Source: Rhodospirillales bacterium (GTDB lineage: Bacteria; Pseudomonadota; Alphaproteobacteria; Rhodospirillales; Magnetospirillaceae). Taken from it: DNA of 33,274 bases. The DNA lies in assembly GCA_014380005.1 (NCBI GenBank), contig JACMKT010000098.1, forward strand, positions 1 to 33,274. Reading direction: 5' to 3'. Under the pieces are notes generated by a model. The model was not told the origin of the DNA. It saw only the letters and a program-made list of their open reading frames with translations, and made no database searches. Shown in pieces: positions 14,730 through 22,846 of this stretch. Position numbers and translations under genes: made by a program. How positions within the stretch are numbered: position 1 is the stretch's first letter; every line of letters starts with the position of its first letter.

Positions 14730-15515
14730 ATGTCCCACCTGGAACCCATTGTCTTGCTTGAAATCCAATCGGGCGTCGCGACCCTGACGCTCAACCGTCC
14801 CCAGGCGCGCAACGCGCTCTCGACCGAACTTATGATCGATTTGGAGAAAGGCCTCGCGGCCATCGCCAGGGATTCCGCCATCAAGGTCGTGGTTCTTGCG
14901 GCCAACGGCCCCGCCTTCTGCGCCGGCCACGACGTGCGCGAAATGGCAGGACTCGACGGGCGCGACCAAGTGGCCGCGCTCTTCGCCCAGTGCGCCAAGG
15001 TGATGACCGCCATCGTGCGGCTGCCCCAGCCCGTCATCGCCAAGGTCCACGGCATGGCCTCGGCCGCCGGCTGCCAGTTGGTCGCCAGCTGCGACCTGGC
15101 CTACGCGTCCACCGAGGCGCGGTTCGCCACGCCGGGCGTCAATATCGGCCTGTTCTGCTCCACCCCCATGGTCCCCCTGTCGCGCAACGTCTCCAGCAAG
15201 CATGCCATGGAGATGCTGTTGTGCGGCCAGCCGATCAATGCGCAGACCGCCGAGGCCTACGGCCTGATCAACCGCGCCTTCTCGCCCGAGCAGCTGGGCG
15301 CCGAGGTCCAGATGGTGGCGGAGACCATCGCGGCCAAGTCGGGCTACGTCGTCAAGGTCGGCAAGGCCGCCTTCCACCATCAGCGTGAGATGGGCCTGGA
15401 TGAGGCCTACGCATATGCCAGCGACGTGATGACGGCCAACATGCTGGCTGCCGACGCGGCGGAGGGGCTCTCCGCCTTTCTAGAGAAGCGGTCGCCGATT
15501 TGGAGGGGCTGTTGA
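14730..15515 (+). CDS. Enoyl-CoA hydratase/isomerase family protein
   Basis: The 261-aa protein is a crotonase-fold enzyme. The oxyanion-hole segments are visible as NGPAFCAGHDVREM (about 59-72) and HGMASAAGCQLVASCDLAYA (about 107-126). Its family, close to the ECHDC3/EchA group, acts on acyl-CoA thioesters, but the acid/base glutamates of true hydratases are not obvious, so the reaction cannot be named. ATG 14730 follows CAGGAGAG at a good distance, and the length fits the family. It is the last gene of the nif-like/organoarsenic operon, just before a strong terminator. A role on a CoA derivative of an organoarsonate acid, or a detoxification role, is possible but unsupported. Confidence 0.85.
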   Translation: MSHLEPIVLLEIQSGVATLTLNRPQARNALSTELMIDLEKGLAAIARDSAIKVVVLAANGPAFCAGHDVREMAGLDGRDQVAALFAQCAKVMTAIVRLPQPVIAKVHGMASAAGCQLVASCDLAYASTEARFATPGVNIGLFCSTPMVPLSRNVSSKHAMEMLLCGQPINAQTAEAYGLINRAFSPEQLGAEVQMVAETIAAKSGYVVKVGKAAFHHQREMGLDEAYAYASDVMTANMLAADAAEGLSAFLEKRSPIWRGC

Positions 15516-15542
15516 CGCATTTCGGATAGCGACCTCCACTTG

Positions 15543-15577
15543 GGCCCTCGTCCCGTTTGGACGAGGGCCGTTTTTTT
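15543..15577 (+). terminator. Rho-independent terminator of the nif-like operon
   Basis: A perfect 11-bp stem (GGCCCTCGTCC / GGACGAGGGCC) with a 5-nt loop is followed, after a single G, by seven T residues. It lies 27 nt after the enoyl-CoA-hydratase-like stop and faces the convergent ACR3 gene. Confidence 0.95.
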
Positions 15578-15637
15578 GTGGTTATCGCGGATTAGCGGGA
15601 GCAGGTTTGAGCGGCATTTCCCCCAGGCCAAGGGGCG

Positions 15638-16708
15638 TCAGCGCTGCTCGTACCAGTCCTTGCTGGTGTTGACTAGGCGCACTACCGACAGCATCACCGG
15701 CACTTCGACCAGCACGCCGACCACGGTGGCCAGCGCGGCCCCCGAGGAAAAGCCGAACAGGCCGATGGCGGTGGCCACCGCCAGTTCGAAGAAGTTGCTG
15801 GCGCCGATCAGCGCCGAGGGGCCGGCCACGCAATGGGCGACGCCAAATTGACGGTTCAGCAGGTAGGCGAGGCCGGAATTGAAGTAGACCTGGAGCAGGA
15901 TGGGGACGGCCAGCAGGCCGATGACCATGGGCTGGTCAATGATCTGTTCGCCCTGGAAGCCGAACAGCAACACCAAGGTGGCCAACAGCGCGCCCAGCGA
16001 GAACGGCTGAACCGCCTTCAGCACCACCGCCAGCGTGCCCTGCCCCCCACGCGACAGCAATTGCCGGCGCAATATCTGTGACACCGCCACGGGCACGACG
16101 ATGAACAACGCCACGGAGAGCACCAGCGTTTCCCATGGGACGGTGATCGAGGACAGGCCCAGCAACAGGGCCACGATGGGGGCGAAGGCGAACACCATGA
16201 TGGTGTCGTTGAGCGCCACCTGCGAGAGGGTGAAATGTGGCTCGCCGTCCGATAGGTTGCTCCAAACGAACACCATGGCGGTGCATGGGGCGGCGGCGAG
16301 GATGATCAGGCCGGCCAAGTAGGAATCGATCTGCGCCTCGGGAAGCCACGGGCGAAACAGGTGGGCGATGAAGAGCCAACCGAGCAGCGCCATGGAGAAC
16401 GGTTTGACCGCCCAGTTGACGAACAGAGTGACGCCGATGCCGCGCCAATGTTCCTTAACCTCGTGCAGGGCGCCAAAATCGATCTTCAGCAGCATGGGGA
16501 TGATCATCAGCCAGATCAGCACCGCCACCGGCAGGTTGACCTGGTTGATCTCCATTCGGCCGAGGGCGTGAAACGGCGCCGGCCAAAGGCGCCCCAATCC
16601 AACGCCGGCGCCAATGCACAGCATGACCCATAAGGTCAGGTAGCGCTCGAAGAACCCCATGGCGGCACCGCCACGCTTGGCCCCTGCGATCTCGCAAGCC
16701 GCCCCCAT
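15638..16708 (-). CDS. acr3: ACR3-family arsenite efflux permease
   Basis: The 356-aa protein is a polytopic (about 10 helices) inner-membrane carrier of the ACR3 (arsenical-resistance-3) family that exports As(III). Recognisable blocks are YLTLWVMLCIGAGVGLG, LIWLMIIPMLLKIDFG and AAPCTAMVFVWSNL, which carries the essential conserved Cys, then GPSALIGASNFFELAVA. The start at 16708 has an AGGAG site nearby; a second Met at residue 17 is an alternative that also matches the family N-terminus. It is the last gene of the minus-strand arsenic operon, 15 nt after the 47-aa membrane peptide. It should remove arsenite formed in or entering the cytoplasm. Confidence 0.95.
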   Translation of the reverse strand: MGAACEIAGAKRGGAAMGFFERYLTLWVMLCIGAGVGLGRLWPAPFHALGRMEINQVNLPVAVLIWLMIIPMLLKIDFGALHEVKEHWRGIGVTLFVNWAVKPFSMALLGWLFIAHLFRPWLPEAQIDSYLAGLIILAAAPCTAMVFVWSNLSDGEPHFTLSQVALNDTIMVFAFAPIVALLLGLSSITVPWETLVLSVALFIVVPVAVSQILRRQLLSRGGQGTLAVVLKAVQPFSLGALLATLVLLFGFQGEQIIDQPMVIGLLAVPILLQVYFNSGLAYLLNRQFGVAHCVAGPSALIGASNFFELAVATAIGLFGFSSGAALATVVGVLVEVPVMLSVVRLVNTSKDWYEQR

Positions 16709-16723
16709 TTCACTCTCCTGTTT

Positions 16724-16867
16724 CTATCCGCAAAAATTCATGGTCGAGCCCAGGATGGACATCAACGGTGTGTGGTACATGGCCCAGGCCGCCCCCAGGA
16801 CGATTCCCGCCACGGTCAGGGCAGCGGCGACCGCCAATGTCCTGACGGCGGCCCGGGCCATGCTCAT
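16724..16867 (-). CDS. 47-aa single-helix membrane peptide between MFS and ACR3 genes
   Basis: This 47-residue peptide begins MSMARAAVRTL, continues with an Ala/Val/Leu-rich helix (about residues 10-30) and ends in NFCG. Its ATG overlaps the stop codon of the upstream MFS transporter (ATGA), and it ends 15 nt before acr3. An AAGGTG site sits before it. A positively charged N-terminus followed by one helix predicts a membrane peptide with a short C-terminal tail containing a single Cys. I do not recognise a named family; small one-helix partners occur next to some MFS transporters of the oxalate/formate-antiporter type, so a transporter accessory subunit is the best guess. Confidence 0.7.
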   Translation of the reverse strand: MSMARAAVRTLAVAAALTVAGIVLGAAWAMYHTPLMSILGSTMNFCG

Positions 16868-18084
16868 GCCGTCACCTTGGCCTGCTCAGGCGCCTGATAC
16901 GCGACCTCACGGATCGGCACGTTGATGAGCGCTGCGGCGAGGCTCAGCAGCACCGCCGCAGTCCAGGCGCCGTCATAGGAGCCCAGGCGGTCGTACAGCA
17001 CGCCGCCCAGCCAGCCGCCGAGGAAGCCGCCGATCTGGTGGGCGAGGAAGACCACGCCGCCCAGCATCGACATGTTCTTGACACCGAACACCGAGGCGAT
17101 GGTCCCGTTGGTGAGCGGCACGGTCGACAGCCAGAACAGGCCCATGGCTGCGCCGAACGCATAGGCGCTCCATTGGCTGACCGGCAGGAAGGCGAAGGCC
17201 CCGATCACACCGGCACGGGCCAGATAGACCCAGATGAGCAACCGGGGCTTGCTGATCTTACCGCCCCACAAGCCTGCGAAATAGGTGCCGGCAATATTGA
17301 CGAGGCCGATCAGCGCCAGCACCGTCGAGCCCACGCCCGCCGAGAGGCCGCGATCGGATAGGAACGCCGGAACGTGGGTGGCGATGAACACCACCTGGAA
17401 CCCGCAGACGAAAAAGCCCATGGACAGCAGAAGGAAGCCCCGGTGCGACATCGCCGTGCGGATGGCTTGCCCGGCCGTCATGTCGCCGGGAGCCGGCGCG
17501 GCGGCAGCCCGACCGCGCTCGAACAGCGGGGAGGCGAGCGGAACTATCACGACGGCGATAAGCGACATCACCACGAGGGCGCCCGACCAGCCCAGCACGT
17601 CGATGCCATAAAGGGCGCCCGGCAGCATGAGGAACTGGCCCACCGCGGCGCCGCCCATGGCGATGCCCAGGGCGAGGCTGCGCTTTTCCGGGGGCACGGC
17701 GCGCGACACCGCACCAAGTACCAGCGGGTAGGTGGTGCCGGCCAGACCGAGGCCGACGAGCACGCCGGCGCCCAACGTGAAGACCAACTGGCCCTGGGGA
17801 TACGCCATCACCAGCAGGCCGAGGGCGTAGAGGACGGTGCCGGCAATGATGACCCGGCCGGCCCCCAGGCGGTCGGCCATCATGCCGACGAACGGCTGAG
17901 ACACGCCCCAAACCAAGTTTTGCAGGGCGATCGCGAAAGCAAACACCTCACGCCCCCAGCCGCCTTCAAGGGAAATGGGCTGCAGGAAAAGTCCGAAGGA
18001 ATGGCGTACACCCAGTGAGATCGCCAAGATGATGGAGGCGCAAGTAAGCACAACGGTCGCGTGCCGGTTCATTTTTTGGCTCAT
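16864..18084 (-). CDS. MFS transporter in the arsenic operon
   Basis: The 406-aa protein is a 12-helix major facilitator. The loop 2-3 region GMMADRLGAGRVIIAG matches the MFS signature, and there is a central hydrophilic loop around residues 190-205. It resembles oxalate/formate-antiporter or monocarboxylate-type MFS proteins rather than ArsJ (no gapdh neighbour). Its ATG overlaps the ECF sigma stop codon (TATGA), with GGGAG just before it. Sitting between arsM, sigma and acr3, it may export an organic arsenical, such as a methylated or carboxylated arsonate. This is inferred from neighbours; the sequence does not show the substrate. Confidence 0.85.
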   Translation of the reverse strand: MSQKMNRHATVVLTCASIILAISLGVRHSFGLFLQPISLEGGWGREVFAFAIALQNLVWGVSQPFVGMMADRLGAGRVIIAGTVLYALGLLVMAYPQGQLVFTLGAGVLVGLGLAGTTYPLVLGAVSRAVPPEKRSLALGIAMGGAAVGQFLMLPGALYGIDVLGWSGALVVMSLIAVVIVPLASPLFERGRAAAAPAPGDMTAGQAIRTAMSHRGFLLLSMGFFVCGFQVVFIATHVPAFLSDRGLSAGVGSTVLALIGLVNIAGTYFAGLWGGKISKPRLLIWVYLARAGVIGAFAFLPVSQWSAYAFGAAMGLFWLSTVPLTNGTIASVFGVKNMSMLGGVVFLAHQIGGFLGGWLGGVLYDRLGSYDGAWTAAVLLSLAAALINVPIREVAYQAPEQAKVTA

Positions 18085-18671
18085 AATTTACTCCCGGTTC
18101 GGGGCGTGCAGGGCACGGCATCGCGGCCAAGATCAAGCTGGCAGTGACTGCCCAGCCGTTCACGGAGTGCGGCACGCGCCCGGTGCAGCAGCACGCGGGC
18201 ATTGCCCTCGCTGATGCCCAGGGCTTCGGCAACCTCGGAATGGCTGGCACCGCCCATGTCATGGAGGACGAGAACTTCGCGCTGCCGGTCTGGCAGCGCC
18301 ACCAGATGGGCGGTGATGCAGGCCCCCATTTCGTCCTTCATCAACGCCATGACGACACCTTCGTCGTCATCGGGCACTTCGGCCATGGCCAGCTCGTCGG
18401 CCTCCACCTCGTTACGGGTGGAGGGACGGCGGTAATGGTCGCGCAGGACGTTGAGCGCGATAGCCGACAGCCAGCTGCCCGGCTGCGAGCGTCCGGCGAA
18501 GGCCGCCGGCGACTTGACCGCTCTCAACAGGGTTTCCTGGACAATGTCCTCGGCCAAGGCGGCGTTCCCGACCAAGCGCACCACGAACCGGCTCAGTTCG
18601 GTTCGATGGGCGGCCAGGTCAACGGCGGCAACGCTGTCCTTTCCGGTGCTCACGTCCTGCAGGTCAGACAC
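18081..18671 (-). CDS. ECF-type RNA polymerase sigma factor
   Basis: The 196-aa protein has region 2 (about residues 25-85, NAALAEDIVQETLLRAVKSP) and region 4 (about 120-172, LPDRQREVLVLHDMGG then a helix-turn-helix SHSEVAEALGISEGNARVLL). There is a C-terminal tail with Cys177 and Cys188 (SHCQLDLGRDAVPCTP). No anti-sigma gene is adjacent. The start is GTG at 18671, 5 nt after a perfect AGGAGG; nearby ATGs are in another frame. It lies 69 nt after arsM and overlaps the MFS gene, so it belongs to the arsenic operon. The cysteine tail could allow direct sensing of thiophilic metal such as As(III), but that is inference. Confidence 0.92.
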   Translation of the reverse strand: MSDLQDVSTGKDSVAAVDLAAHRTELSRFVVRLVGNAALAEDIVQETLLRAVKSPAAFAGRSQPGSWLSAIALNVLRDHYRRPSTRNEVEADELAMAEVPDDDEGVVMALMKDEMGACITAHLVALPDRQREVLVLHDMGGASHSEVAEALGISEGNARVLLHRARAALRERLGSHCQLDLGRDAVPCTPRTGSKL

Positions 18672-18739
18672 ATCATCCTCCTTGAAATCGGGCCGCGACG
18701 ACCCTTTTCAGTCGTTTGACGGACGGGAGCGGGAAAACG

Positions 18740-19558
18740 TTACACGCAGCAGCGGCCCGGCTTAGTGGCCTGGATGTAAGCCGAGGCGATGTAATCCTCG
18801 ATACCGAGGCCGGGCGCCCATTCCCTGATCAGTTCGCGGCTATCGCCCTTGAGCGTGATCCGGATATCGACGAAGCCGGCGGCGCCAAGCCATTCGGTCA
18901 GCTCCTGCACCGTGGCGGCGCCCGCCGCGCAGGCCGACAGCAATTCCTTGGACACCAGCAACTCGTCCGGCAGCTTCCGTACCATGACCGCATCGGACAC
19001 CGCGACGCGCCCGCCCGGCTTGAGCACGCGGAATGCCTCGTCAATAACCGCCGGCTTGTCGGGCGACAGGTTGATGACGCAGTTGGAGATGATGACGTCT
19101 GCGGTACTGTCGGCAATCGGCAGATGCTCGATCTCGCCCAGGCGGAATTCCACGTTGCCCAGCTCCAGCTTGGTGGCGTTCTCACGCGCCTTGCGCAGCA
19201 TGGCCGGGGTCATGTCCACCCCGATGACCCGGCCCGCCTCGCCGATCTGGCGGGCGGCGAGGAAACAGTCGAACCCGGCGCCCGAGCCCAGGTCGACCAC
19301 GACCTCGCCCGGGCGTATCGCCGCAATGGCCTGGGGGTTGCCGCAGCCCAGCCCAAGATTGGCGCCTTCTCCCACTGCCACCAGATCCTCTGCCGCATAG
19401 CCCATGCGCCGCGCCATTTCGTCCGCGTCCATCTCATCTTCATCGTCACCGCCGCAGCAAGACTTGGCGGCAGGCGTGGGGTTGAGTGCGCGCGGCCCCC
19501 CTTCGGCGATATCGCCATAGCGGGCGCGGATGAATTCGCGGACCTCTTCGGGATTCAT
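18740..19558 (-). CDS. arsM: Arsenite S-adenosylmethionine methyltransferase ArsM
   Basis: ArsM methylates As(III) to mono-, di- and trimethyl species using SAM. The 272-aa protein has the SAM motif VVVDLGSGAGFDCFLAAR, an acidic GVDMTPAML, and the arsenic-binding cysteine set: Cys34-Cys35 in KSCCGGDD, GLGCGNP, SNCVINLSPDK and LLSACAAGA. It ends in a GRCCV tail typical of ArsM proteins. The start at 19558 has an AAGGAAG site. It is the first gene of the minus-strand operon with its own promoter upstream. Its product chemistry (As-C from trivalent arsenic) is separate from the proposed arsonopyruvate route of the other strand. Confidence 0.96.
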   Translation of the reverse strand: MNPEEVREFIRARYGDIAEGGPRALNPTPAAKSCCGGDDEDEMDADEMARRMGYAAEDLVAVGEGANLGLGCGNPQAIAAIRPGEVVVDLGSGAGFDCFLAARQIGEAGRVIGVDMTPAMLRKARENATKLELGNVEFRLGEIEHLPIADSTADVIISNCVINLSPDKPAVIDEAFRVLKPGGRVAVSDAVMVRKLPDELLVSKELLSACAAGAATVQELTEWLGAAGFVDIRITLKGDSRELIREWAPGLGIEDYIASAYIQATKPGRCCV

Positions 19559-19608
19559 GAGCTTCCTTCCGTGACGGGGGTGGATCCAAGCGGCACACCC
19601 TTTAAACT

Positions 19609-19645
19609 ATTGTTCCAGAATGATAGAACGATGCGAGGGCGTCAA
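19609..19645 (-). promoter_or_regulatory. Promoter and palindrome upstream of arsM
   Basis: On the minus strand a TTGACG -35 box (19645-19640) is followed 17 nt later by a poor -10 (CATTCT). An inverted repeat ATTGTTC-N10-GAACGAT (19609-19632, one mismatch) covers that -10 region, about 50 bp upstream of arsM. This is a plausible repressor site. It differs in sequence from the palindrome before the nifH-like gene, so a different regulator may act here. Confidence 0.45.
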
Positions 19646-20230
19646 GTTTCTCGCCTCTATGTGCGGCACCATCCGTGGCGACAGCTACCGACGCTTGAGG
19701 CCATGTCCTGACTGTTGGCAGGGGCCAGTTCTTCGTGTCGCCAGGGGATCAGTTCCTGGTGTCGCTTGGATCGTTTTGCCTTCGTAGAGGTGCAGGATAG
19801 ACCGGGGCGCGGAGCTCGGGAGCACAGGGGGGGGGCTGATGTTGCAAACGCTGTCTGAAGGCGATCTTGAGGTCGCCCAAAAAACAATCAAGTCGCTTGC
19901 GAGTCGCCCTTAGCGGTGAAAAGCCGCCGCGAGATTGCACCCGGTCGCCAGGGATGTGAGCCGACGCTGGCCGCGCCGTCTTGCACTTCGCAGCCGCCCG
20001 CGCGCCCAAAAGGGGCAACTCAACCGGGTGAGACGCCTCATTTTATTGAGGCAATAAATTAGTTTGAAATCAATAAATTACGTAATGAGCCACTGGGGTG
20101 GCTCCTATCTAATCGAGGCAAACCCATAGGCTGCCATCGTGATAAACGTGCTCAGAGCTGCACTGCGGGCACTTCAATCCATCGTCCATTATTTACTCTC
20201 GTCGGTGCGGCGTGACCGGGAAGAAACGCC
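19646..20230. other. Gene-poor spacer between arsenic block and core genes
   Basis: About 585 bp separate arsM from the hemerythrin fusion gene. I see short frames on the minus strand but no convincing protein, and nothing I can assign to an insertion sequence. It includes a run of nine G (19827-19835), an AT-rich patch around 20035-20085 with repeated AATAAATTA, and a 7-bp hairpin GAGCCAC-TGGG-GTGGCTC (20087-20104). The composition shift suggests a junction between acquired and core DNA. Confidence 0.5.
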
Positions 20231-22846
20231 CTAGTACACGCCCTTGGAATTGAGATAGCTGGTATAGCGCCGGTCTTCGGTGCAGATATGATTGACCAGC
20301 CATTCCTTCAGGAAGGTCAGGATACCGGCGCTTTCGGCGAAGCCCCGTTCCTCGATCTGCGCGCGGTTCTCGGCCAGCATGTCCATCAGGCGGGCATGGC
20401 GGGCGCGGTGGGCTTCGGTTTCGGGATAGGCGTAGCGCTCCATCAGCGCTTCTTCCTCGCCGAAATGATAGCGGGCGTATTCGGCGATGGCGTCCATCAG
20501 CGACAGCACTTCCGACAGCTCGCGCCCGCAATCCACCGCATCGACGATGGCGTTGGCCTGTTCGAACAGGCGGCGGTGCTGAGTGTCCAGGCGCAACACA
20601 TCGACGCGGTATTCCTCGTGCCAGCTCAACATGACCCGGCCCATGTGCTCGCCCTCGAAGATGGAGGTCATGCGCTTGCCCAGGGTCTCGAACAGCTTCC
20701 ACCGCACGGACGGAATGCCCGCCAGCATGCCGGCGGGGATCAGAAACACGTCGGTGGGTTCCACCGGCTTGAGGCGGAACATGCTGGGCGTCCAGAAGAT
20801 GGCCAGTTCCTCGCCGAAGAACTCGCCGGCGCCTAGCATCTCGACGATATGCTCGCCCAGGATACGCGCCACGGTGCCGCGGATGATCAGCGCCACCGCT
20901 TCCGGGCCGATGTCGATGGTCTCGCCCACTTCGAACCGCTGCAGGGTCATTTCCTTGGCGATGCGGTTCAGGGTGCGGGTGGACACCACTTCGCCGAACA
21001 GCCAGGTGCGCTGCAGGAAGTCGCGGTTCTCGAAGATGCGGGTGATTTCGGCGGATAGATTGTTGCGGCGCACGAACTCGCCATACAGCGAGCACGGGAT
21101 TTCCAGCGCCTGGACGAAGCCGATGGCGCGGTAGGTTTCCGACACCGGCGAACCGAACAGGGCCGACAGCTCGCCGATCATGGCGCCCGCCGACAGCACC
21201 GAACGCCCACCGCCATTCATGTGGATGGCCTCGACGCTGCCCGATAGCAGCAGGAATATGGACCCCGCCGGCTGGCGTTCCTTGACCAGGATGGTGCCCG
21301 GATTGAAGGTCGCCACCGGGTTGTTCAGCAGCACGCGGACCTGATGGTGGGGAATACCGGGGAAATAGCCCAGCAGCAGCTCGTAGGCCGAGCGCCAGAT
21401 GAAGTCGTGGTTGGACGGGATCAGCACGTCGGTGGTGCCGAAGGACGCGGTGGAACCGATGGCCTTCTGGGCGATGGTGTGGCGCAGCGAGGTATGCGCC
21501 AGGATCACCTTACCCGAGGTGTCGTCGCGGAAATCATAGGCGTCGCCGTGGATCATGCCGCCGCCCACGTCCACCTTTTTCACGTCCACCGGGGTGGCGT
21601 AGTCCTGCACCACGCGCTGGTACAAAGCGGGGGTGATGCCGGGCTGGGTCTCGTCTTCGTTGATGAAGGTCTTCAGCACCTCAAGCCGGCAAATGTCGGC
21701 CATGTGGGCATAGGTGCGGAAGCCGCCATCCCACAAAGCGCGGAACAGGAAGGTGGTGGTTTCCACCGGATGGGGCGAAAACAGCGGCTTGACCTCGAGC
21801 CCCTCGATGTCGTTCCACGCATCCTCGACCATGTCGTGGCATTCGAAATAATCGGCGAAGGCCGACGGTTCGATGGACAGCAGCGCCGCCATCTTGCGCG
21901 CCACCGAGGCGCGCACCAATGGCGTCGCATAGTATTTGATGCGGTGATCGGCACGGATCAGCGTGGTCAGGCCGGCGAAATGGTCGTCGTGGGAATGGGT
22001 ATGGAAGATGCCTTCGATCTCGTTCACGCCGATGCCCAGGGCGTCCAGCGTGTACAGGATGTTGGGGCCGGCGTCGATCAGATAGACCTTGCCCTGGAAC
22101 ATGAGCACGGTGCCCATGGCAGGGCGGTTGATGTCCCAGCCGTCACCCTCGCCCGAATGGACCACGGCGAAATACTCGCGCGGCATGTTGTAGAAGCCCA
22201 GCGGGTACGGGCATTCATAGGTCTCGAACGGCGGCAGGTTCAGATCGACGGTGACGATCTCGTCCCCGTAGCGGAACTCGAACAGGTTCAGGCGCAGGCG
22301 GCGGACGCTGACGCCGTCGCGGATATCCACCTGCTCGCCTTCCACCGCCAGGGTATTGATGATTTCCGTCGGATGGCAGATGCGGCCAAAGGCGAATTTC
22401 AGCTTCAGCCGCATGCGCTCGGCGGCTTGCTCGGGCGTGGCGCCGGCATCCAGCAATTCGTCTTCGCTGATCAGACCGTAATTGCCGCGATGAATATATT
22501 GCAGCTGAGCGCGAACCTGCTCAGGCGAACCGATAATCAGCGGCTTGACCCCGGTATTGCCGGGATGGCCGGGAATAATCATGCCCTGGCGGTAAAACAT
22601 CTGCAAAACCGGGAACTCGCCCAGATTGGCGAAGGTGCCGTTCTGCACCATGACATCGGACAGCAAGATGACGTTGGGGCCGGTCTCGAAGGCGAGGCCG
22701 CCCACTTCCGTGGGCGCGATCAGGCCGCGTTTCATCAGATGCTTGACTGCATCGGCAGGACAGCCGCACAGGATGCGCACATCGGCGGCGGGTATCTCAA
22801 CCCACCACACGCCGGTAGTCACCTCGATCTTGCGTAGCGCCTGCAT
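20231..22846 (-). CDS. Metallo-beta-lactamase / cNMP-binding / bacteriohemerythrin fusion protein
   Basis: This 871-aa soluble protein combines several domains. The N-terminal 240 residues are unassigned. A metallo-beta-lactamase-like domain follows (about 240-500) with HTHSHDDHFAGL. There are then one or two cyclic-nucleotide-binding-like beta-rolls (about 530-740; GSIFLLLSGSVEAI, GEFFGEELAIFW). The last 120 residues are a hemerythrin domain with WHEEYRVDVLRLDTQH, HFGEEEALMERY, HRARH and the terminal HICTED, giving the diiron ligands. Hemerythrin domains bind O2 or NO, so an oxygen-responsive enzyme or sensor is likely. The start is uncertain: ATG 22846 fits, while TTG 22864 upstream is possible, and neither has a good ribosome site. 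The gene stands alone. Confidence 0.85.
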   Translation of the reverse strand: MQALRKIEVTTGVWWVEIPAADVRILCGCPADAVKHLMKRGLIAPTEVGGLAFETGPNVILLSDVMVQNGTFANLGEFPVLQMFYRQGMIIPGHPGNTGVKPLIIGSPEQVRAQLQYIHRGNYGLISEDELLDAGATPEQAAERMRLKLKFAFGRICHPTEIINTLAVEGEQVDIRDGVSVRRLRLNLFEFRYGDEIVTVDLNLPPFETYECPYPLGFYNMPREYFAVVHSGEGDGWDINRPAMGTVLMFQGKVYLIDAGPNILYTLDALGIGVNEIEGIFHTHSHDDHFAGLTTLIRADHRIKYYATPLVRASVARKMAALLSIEPSAFADYFECHDMVEDAWNDIEGLEVKPLFSPHPVETTTFLFRALWDGGFRTYAHMADICRLEVLKTFINEDETQPGITPALYQRVVQDYATPVDVKKVDVGGGMIHGDAYDFRDDTSGKVILAHTSLRHTIAQKAIGSTASFGTTDVLIPSNHDFIWRSAYELLLGYFPGIPHHQVRVLLNNPVATFNPGTILVKERQPAGSIFLLLSGSVEAIHMNGGGRSVLSAGAMIGELSALFGSPVSETYRAIGFVQALEIPCSLYGEFVRRNNLSAEITRIFENRDFLQRTWLFGEVVSTRTLNRIAKEMTLQRFEVGETIDIGPEAVALIIRGTVARILGEHIVEMLGAGEFFGEELAIFWTPSMFRLKPVEPTDVFLIPAGMLAGIPSVRWKLFETLGKRMTSIFEGEHMGRVMLSWHEEYRVDVLRLDTQHRRLFEQANAIVDAVDCGRELSEVLSLMDAIAEYARYHFGEEEALMERYAYPETEAHRARHARLMDMLAENRAQIEERGFAESAGILTFLKEWLVNHICTEDRRYTSYLNSKGVY

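Noticed and set aside
19657..20018. Transposase remnant in short minus-strand frames
   Set aside because: No transposase motif or terminal inverted repeats could be recognised.
21344..22837. A 497-codon plus-strand frame opposite the hemerythrin fusion
   Set aside because: The minus-strand product has recognisable MBL and hemerythrin motifs; the plus frame has none.
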